The position numbers and the translations under genes were made by a program. The notes under the pieces are model-generated. The model was not told the DNA's origin. It worked only from the letters and a program-made list of their open reading frames with translations, and did not search any database. A DNA stretch of 64,000 nt from Portunus trituberculatus (Eukaryota > Arthropoda > Malacostraca > Decapoda > Portunidae). This document shows, piece after piece, positions 57,179-64,000 of this stretch. Within the stretch, counting starts at the first letter, position 1; every line of letters starts with the position of its first letter. The DNA lies in the NCBI RefSeq assembly GCF_017591435.1, contig NC_059286.1:6415182-6479181 (forward strand), in the 5' to 3' direction.

Positions 57179-57274
57179 CTGCCCTTGGTCATATATTGTT
57201 TGCAATTTATACTCGTACAAACATTCCTGTGAGGCAAGACGAGACGAGACGGCTTCACTGACTCAGCTGAAAAC

Positions 57275-57583
57275 TCTCACTCACTCACTCACTCACTCAC
57301 CTCATATACAGACCTCACACTCACTCATTCATTCATTCATTCATTCTCTCACTCAGTATATACAGACACCTCACACTCACTCACTCACTACATACACACA
57401 CATCACACTCACTCACTCACTCACTCACTCACTCACTCACTCACTCACTAACCGCATGCACACATTTCATTCATTCACTTCCTCCCTCCCTCCCTCACTC
57501 ACTCAATGCATATACGGACCTCACACTCACTCACTCATTGCATACACACACCTCACACTCACTCATATATTCTCTCACTCGGA

Positions 57584-57648
<65 letters not shown>
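57275..57648. repeat. (ACTC)n tetranucleotide array and (CA)n
   Basis: CACT/CATT blocks recur with interspersed 'catacacacacctcacactc' units, then (CA)n at 57590-57648. Confidence 0.9.
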
Positions 57649-57651
<3 letters not shown>

Positions 57652-57748
57652 CACCAATGCGGCATTCAGTTGATAGCTACACAAGAAATTAAATGCCAGT
57701 TATGCAAGATCAACAGCATAGACAGTCAACTAACACCAACACAACTCT

Positions 57749-57978
57749 TGGGCTTCTATTCTCAAACACTTCTATGCTTCACTTCCATTATTTCAAAAGG
57801 CTTTATTTAAATTTGCACGAGTTTATTTTTAAGATGTTTTTTTTTTTTTACGATTTTAGAGGCAGTAACAAGATTTCTACATTATTATCTGGAGGAACAC
57901 TGTTGAGAACCCCGCTAATCATCTCCGTAGCCTTGGAAAATAGTCATGGTGAGAGAGCACAGCCTTTCTGAATAAGGA
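57749..57978 (+). repeat. TATTC-ended dispersed repeat, best copy
   Basis: It starts TATTCTCAAACACTTC (57759) and ends CTTTCTGAATAAGG, with internal blocks shared with 1018-1475. Confidence 0.7.
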
Positions 57979-58344
57979 GTCACGTTTGACAGACCACAGG
58001 AACTTGAAAGACACACCTCGCATAGTTAAACAGTGTCACCCGTAAGTCTGCACACATTAGTAATACATTCTTATTATTGTGCTTTTGTTTGTGGGTTAAA
58101 TGAATGTTTGTGAGAAGTGAATGAATTGTCTTGGTGATATTAATGTGATGAGTAATCAATTAAAACTACAGGTAGATGTTATTGAATGAAAAATATTAAA
58201 AGGGTGAATATTTTATGATTTTTGGGCCACACTGTTGAATGAGGAGGAAGAGGAAGAGGTGGAGCGAGTCAATAGAATGTTCGGTATTGTATATAAGCCA
58301 CGTTCTTCTTGGGATAATGTACACGTTACAATAATACGACAAGA

Positions 58345-58765
58345 AGTAGATTAGTCAGGTTAAGCTACAGCTCATGCACGGTCATCACTGCCTTGCTGTG
58401 CCCGGACACCATCACTCCTCATTTATCATTTCTCACTCCTCACTCGTCCTCTCGTCACTGCTATCCTAACTCATTCTTAGCTTTTTACAGCATCACATGT
58501 CTCAATTAGTCAGGTTATGCTACAGCTCACGGTCATGCCTTGCTGTGCCGGAAATCCTCACTCCTCACTTTTTACTCCTTTCATCACTGCTATCCTTACT
58601 CTTAGCTTTCTACAGTGTCACGTCTCAATTAGTCGTGTTATGCTACAGCTCACGGTCATCACTGCCTTGCTATATTCGGACATCCTCACTCTTCACTCCT
58701 CACTCCTTATTCGTCACTCGTCCTCTCAACACTGTTATCCTTTCTCTTTCTTAGCTTTCAACAGC
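58345..58765. repeat. 120-150 bp tandem repeat, three units
   Basis: Each unit has 'aattagtcaggttatgctac', 'agctcacggtcat', 'actgctatcctaact/ttact' and 'cttagcttt'. The unit's end recurs in looser form near 58840 and 59100-59180. Confidence 0.8.
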
Positions 58766-58877
58766 ATCACACGCCTCACCAATGTATACCTTGTTGATTC
58801 ATGTAGCTTCTTTCATTCTTAGTCCCCTCAATAGTTCTATAGCCTTACTCTTATAGCTTTCTACATTGCTATTCGTC

Positions 58878-59087
58878 TTAACCCATTTCAGTACTGTGAC
58901 GCATTTTTACCCTGAATTTTGAGTATGGTTAATCGATTTTATTTACATTAGCAAGGGTCTATGAGGATCAGAAGATTAATGGCCATATTCACTATTTCAA
59001 TCCCTACCCAAGTTAATAAAGCTGTGAAATCACCAGATTGTAAGCAGAATAAATATGAATACGTGCCATGGTGCTGAAGGGATGAAC
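58878..59087 (-). repeat. TTAA-flanked MITE, copy L
   Basis: It starts TTAACCCATTTCAGTACTGT and ends GGTGCTGAAGGGATGAA. Confidence 0.75.
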
Positions 59088-59580
59088 AATGAATGCCTCC
59101 CTTACTCAACTTTATGTAGCTTCTTTCATCCTCAGTCCCCTCAACACTGCTAACCTTACTCATAGCTTTCTACAGCATCACTCGTCTCTACAATGACAAC
59201 CTTACTCCCTTCACAGATTTTTGCTTCCTCACTCCTCTCAACACTGAAAAGAGAAAGAGAAATAAGTTGTTTTGACAGTGATATGGGGAGTAGGAGGAAA
59301 TAAAAGGACGAAGATAAGAAGAAAGAGGTGGATAGTTGTAACAGTGACATGGGGAGGAGGAAGAGGAAATAGAAGTAAGACAGACAGACGAATAAGATTG
59401 ACTGTTTCAACAGTGATGTGGGGAAGAAGGAAATGGAATGAAGATAGGAAGAGAAAATAGGTAGATAGTGTCAACACTGAAGTGGAGAGGAAATAGGAAT
59501 AAGAAGATAGAAAAAGGAAATAGATATACAGTTAAAAAAGAGAAGGAAGGAGACTACTACTAATGATGATTATACTACAA

Positions 59581-59665
59581 TTACTTCTCTTCCTCCTCCT
59601 CTTCCTCCTCCTCCTCCTCCTCCTCCTCCTCCTCCTCCTCCTCCTCCTCCTCCTCCTCCTCCTCC
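59581..59665. repeat. (TCC)n microsatellite
   Basis: About 27 TCC/CTC units. Confidence 0.95.
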
Positions 59666-60167
59666 TGACCGTTACCTTCCGTCCACCCACCTAAATTGAA
59701 TTTCTCTGTAACTGAAAATCGAACCTAACCTAACCTAAGCTGTCATTATTTACCTGCCCAGGCCCCGCTGCTCACCTGGACACACCTTGGTGGCGGCAGA
59801 GGTGAAAAAAGGAAGCGACAAACATTTCCGATAAACAAAAACTGGGATATAAGAAACTAGTGGCGTGGAAGACTTGTTCTGTAGAGAGAGAGACTAGGAC
59901 ACGCAAGTTGTCTTTTCCACACAAGAAAGTACTAACAGTAAAGACAATGACGGTGGAGCGAGTTAGTAATGTCACACAGCGTAGTGAAGACTGGAGAGCA
60001 ATGATGGTGAACTGTTATCATGGCTTCGCCACTCCATCCATGAAGTTTGTTCAGAGCAGAACTGCAGCTCATCAAGATTTTTCTTTTCGACAATAGTCAG
60101 AAGAAAACAGCACAGCAACTGTTTGCATGACTGGGCGAGTGTGGCCCGGCGGAGTGTGCGGGCATCT

Positions 60168-61831
60168 CGCTCCACGCCCAGTGCTGCTCGGGGAGGAGGA
60201 GGCGTCCAGCGCTTCCTTCACCCTCCCCAAGAAGCACATGGTGGCGGGGAGCGGGGAGTCTTCATCTCTGCCCGGGTGGCCGAGGTGGCCCTGGGATGCT
60301 GGGGTGCTGGGGTGCTGGGAGGACGCCACATCCCCGTCACGCCGCGCTGCGTGGCAAACGGGGTGGCGTCTTCAGGAGGGAGGTGGCGTTGGCCGCACAC
60401 CTGCAGGTGCCAACGTGCACCACTGCAGGGTGCCGGGCTGTGGCCTTCTTCAGGTCCGGGGGAGGTGAGGTGAGGGTACCTGAGGGTGTCCGCTCCACGC
60501 CCAGTACTGCTGGGGGAGGAGGAGGAGGCGCGTGCCGCTTCCTTCACCTTCCCTTGGAAGCACATGGAGGCGGGCGGGTAGCGGAGCCCTCAGCCCTGTC
60601 CCGGTGGCCGAGGTGGCCCTGGGGTGCTGGAGTGCTGGGGTGATGAGAGGACGCCAGATCCACGTCGGGGTGGCGTCTTAAGGAGGGAGGTGGCGTTGGC
60701 CGCTCACCTGCAGGTGCCGACGTGCACCACTGCAGGACGCCGGGCTGTGGCCTGCTTCAGGTCAGGGGCAGGACCTGAAGGAGGCCAGCAGGAGTGGGGG
60801 TCAAATCCTTGCTCAGTGTAGTGGCAGGCGTCTGGCTGTTGGTGGCGCCCAGGGTGAAGGGTCGTTCTCTTTACCTTGGAGGTGACCACCCCGCCAGCCA
60901 CGCCGCCACGCCAGGGAGGGCAGGGCTGCCTTCCTGTGCCCGGCCATGGCGGCTGACACACCCACACCCTCTTCTCTATATCCCCGCACCATCACCGCCT
61001 CTCCGCCCCTGCAGGACCTGAGGAAGGCCAGCAGGCCTTCCTCAGGTCCGGTGGAGGCGAGGTGAGGGTACCCCGCAGAGTGTGAGGGTTTCCGCTCCAC
61101 GCCCAGTGCTGCTGGGGGAGGAGGAGGCGCGTGCCGCTTCCTTCACCTTCCCCAGGAAGCACATTGGAGGCGGGGAGCGAAGCCCTCAGTTCTGCCCGGT
61201 GGCCGAGGTGGCCCTGGGGTGCTGGAGTGCTGGGGTGCTGGGAGGACGCCAGATCCACGTCGGGGTGGCGTCTTAAGGAGGGAGGTGGCGTTGGCCGCTC
61301 ACCTGCAGGTGCCGACGTGCACCACTGCAGGACGCCGGGCTGTAGCCTGCTTCAGGTCCGGGGCAGGACCTGAGGGAGGCCAACAGGGGGGAGGGAGGTC
61401 ACAGCTCTGCTCAGTGTAGTGGCAGGCGTCTGGCTGCTGGTGGCGCCCAGGGTGAAGGGTTATTCTCTTTACCTTGGCGGTGACCACCCCGCCAGCCACG
61501 CCGCCACGCCAGGGAGAGCAGGGCTGCCTTCCCTGTGCCCGGCCATGGCGGCTGACACACCCACACCCTCTTCTCTATATTCCCGCACCATCACCGCACT
61601 CCCCGCCTCTCCCACCCTGCATGACCTGAGGAAGGCCAGCAGGGCCTCGTAGCCCTGCTCAGCAGTGGCAGGCGTCTGGCTGCTGGTGGCGCCAACCACA
61701 CCGCCAGCCACGACGCCACGCCAGGGAGGGCAGGACTGCCTTCCCTGTGGCCCGACAATGGCGACCACATGACACCAACACCCTCTCTGTACTCCCGCAC
61801 CACCACCACACTCCCGGCCTCTCCGCCCCTG
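60168..61831. repeat. GC-rich nested tandem duplications (alpha x3, beta x3)
   Basis: The alpha unit (about 320 bp: 60168-60488, 60489-60810, 61090-61410) carries 'ctccacgcccagtgctgctg', 'ccgaggtggccctggg' and 'gtgcaccactgcagg'. The beta unit (60811-61036, 61411-61646, partial 61647-61831) carries 'gtggcaggcgtctggctg', 'ccacgccagggagggcag' and 'tcttctctatat'. The order alpha-alpha-beta-alpha-beta-beta shows a duplicated alpha+beta block. The region is strongly GC- and CpG-rich, unlike its neighbours. Many open frames exist on both strands; none shows a known domain. Confidence 0.8.
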
Positions 61832-62045
61832 GTGCGCCACACCGCCTCTGTCTGCTGACTGCTGTGCCTCTTTCTGCTGACTACTGTACCCTCGCCGCCC
61901 AGCATATGGAACACTACCTAGGTAAGCCACAAAGAAAGCCACAAAGATAAGCCACAAAGCATGACAACCTCCACACACTCCACATACTCAACACTCCTAA
62001 TGTTTGCTTTTTCCCTCTTTTCAGGTTAAGATATACTTATATTAG

Positions 62046-62096
<51 letters not shown>

Positions 62097-63342
62097 TTGC
62101 ATTTTCAGACATTCGATATATCTCCACCTATATCAACCTTATCCACTCATATTCATCCACCTATCCACTGACCTGATAACTGCATTAATTACTCCTGATA
62201 GCTTCTTACATCCTTAATCATTTCAACACTGCCATCCTTATTCCTTTACATAGCTTCCTATATCCCCATTAGTCTAAACACTACCATTTTTTTTCATGTA
62301 CGTGTGTTTCTAAGGGATATCATTAGTCTTATGAATTTTGTTGACTGTTACTACTTTTAATTTTCTCTTTTAAAATCTTGTTATTCTGGATGCCATCGAG
62401 TATTCTTGGGTTTCTTTATGTTGTCGGACTCATCACGGTAAAAGTAACACTCGCCTCTTCTCTTCAAATCATTACACTGTGAACATTTGGATATTTTCAA
62501 GTGTCACTACATAAATTGACGCACCGTGGCGCAATTTACTCCGGTTCATCCCCGCGCAAGCTGTGTGCTGAGCGGAACATTATATCGATCGAAATGTCTT
62601 ACGAAGGAGCGCTAACAGTACTGCAAAATGAATAGATAAACAAATAGACAAACAAATGGTAGAGAAAATGAAATAGATGACATTCCATCCACCAAACGAA
62701 CCAAACTTACAACACCATATCAATTACCGGAAAGGGAAAAGAAATATGATATCCTTTCCTACACTATGAAACGAACACAAACACTGTACAAGACTCAATA
62801 CAACTCCAATGCTTCCCTGTGATACGACATGGTGACACGATTGCCTACTTAATGAACCACAAGGCGAACTCTGAGGTAATCATAAAACAATACCAAGCTG
62901 CAAACAACACACATGGCAAAACATATCCCTTGAAAACCAGAACAAACACACACAATACGTAATAAAATCAATATAGGAGAGTAGTCATAATAGAAACTAA
63001 CTCAAGAATAAACAAACTAGACAACTCGACACTCGATATTGCATTTCAAGGCCGCGTGATAATGGAATGCAGGACAGGTATTGGTATGTAAACTTGCATT
63101 GGCGCCTCATATCACCCCTCTCTCTCTCTCTCTCTCTCTTGTTCACGTATTTGTTCATGGGACGGGTATAGTGTAGCGGGGTAGGATGAACAGGAAGTGG
63201 GAAGAGAATACAAGAAGAGACGTAAGAAGAGGAAGTGAGAAATGAAGAAAGGAAACTGAAAAAAAAAGAAATAATAAATAATATGAGTAAGAGGAAAAAT
63301 AAGAAAGAATAAATAAGCACAAGAAAACATTGGTTACTCAGT

Positions 63343-63384
<42 letters not shown>

Positions 63385-63487
63385 CGGGAGGGTGAGAAAA
63401 GTAAGGGAAGCAGTAATACACAACCTCAAACATGTCGGGTCATATTACATCATAAGAAATATTTCACTATTATTATCATTACTATTA

Positions 63488-63527
<40 letters not shown>

Positions 63528-63794
63528 CATTATTATTTTTATTATTATCATCATTATAATCATCATCATCATTATCATTATTGCTCCATACCTTTTTCCT
63601 GCTGATCTGAATGTGAATCATAAGGACGGGGAGGGGAAAGGAGGGAAGGGGAGGCAAGGGGAGGGAAGGGAAGGGAAGAGTAAGAAGGGAGAGGGAAGGG
63701 GAAGGAAGGGGAGTGATAAGCAGGGAGAGGTGCAGGAAAGGAAAGGGGCATGGCGGATACATCTGTGACTCACGCGCCCACACACACTCACGTG

Positions 63795-63829
<35 letters not shown>

Positions 63830-63924
63830 GCAATGTGGATATACGTGCACATGTGCTAGAAGTGAAAAAATAAATAAATAAAAACTAAATTATATGCAAG
63901 TGGCCAGTCATCACCACAGCTGTA

Positions 63925-63976
<52 letters not shown>

Positions 63977-64000
63977 AGGGACCTCAACTACACACACGCA
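61832..64000. other. No gene seen; microsatellites
   Basis: (CT)n at 62048-62094, 63118-63139, 63345-63380 and 63926-63973; (ATT)n at 63470-63575; GGGAA-rich tract 63628-63720; (GT)n 63797-63828. Otherwise AT-rich unique DNA. Confidence 0.7.

Overview
This is a eukaryotic, arthropod-type nuclear DNA window. The evidence is split genes with GT-AG introns, very dense di- and trinucleotide microsatellites, several families of non-LTR retrotransposon, tRNA-like SINE copies, MITE-like repeats and an interstitial tract of the arthropod telomere-like motif TTAGG/CCTAA. The repeat style and the sequences of the two best genes suggest a decapod crustacean, perhaps a crab. That is an inference; no species is claimed.

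Layout: (1) About 0.5-3.4 kb, and possibly to 5.8 kb, on + are the last exons of a DEG/ENaC (pickpocket/ASIC-like) sodium-channel gene. (2) About 5.8-14.1 kb has no recognised gene. It holds microsatellites, a SINE copy, a truncated LINE, a CpG-rich candidate promoter with a consensus CRE near 10.0 kb, and a large inverted repeat (arms about 500 bp) at 12.5-13.9 kb. (3) 14.17-24.78 kb on + is a complete nine-exon Merlin (NF2) gene, the FERM-domain tumour suppressor of the Hippo pathway. It is intact except for a one-base frameshift in a run of A in exon 4. Its introns carry two LINE fragments and two minisatellites. (4) 29.43-50.10 kb on - is a complete twelve-exon TOM1 gene (VHS-GAT endosomal adaptor, 491 codons). 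It lies tail to tail with Merlin. Its introns hold a near full-length but frameshifted LINE, a CR1/jockey-like fragment, a tRNA-like SINE, MITEs, minisatellites and a TTAGG-like tract. (5) 51.61-53.17 kb on + holds two phase-compatible exons of an unrecognised gene, separated by an intron made almost wholly of trinucleotide repeats. (6) 53.2-64 kb has no recognised gene and is rich in MITEs, minisatellites, microsatellites and a GC-rich nested duplication array at 60.2-61.8 kb.

No operon-like or prokaryotic system is present. The most notable signals are: a 12-copy, roughly 210-bp TTAA-flanked MITE family; a minisatellite that repeats the splice-acceptor region of Merlin exon 8 about a dozen times; splice donors that run straight into dinucleotide microsatellites, including one formed by the (CA)n tail of a SINE; and the large inverted repeat upstream of Merlin. 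Exon joins were deduced by hand from reading phase, splice dinucleotides and remembered family alignments. They have not been tested against transcripts.
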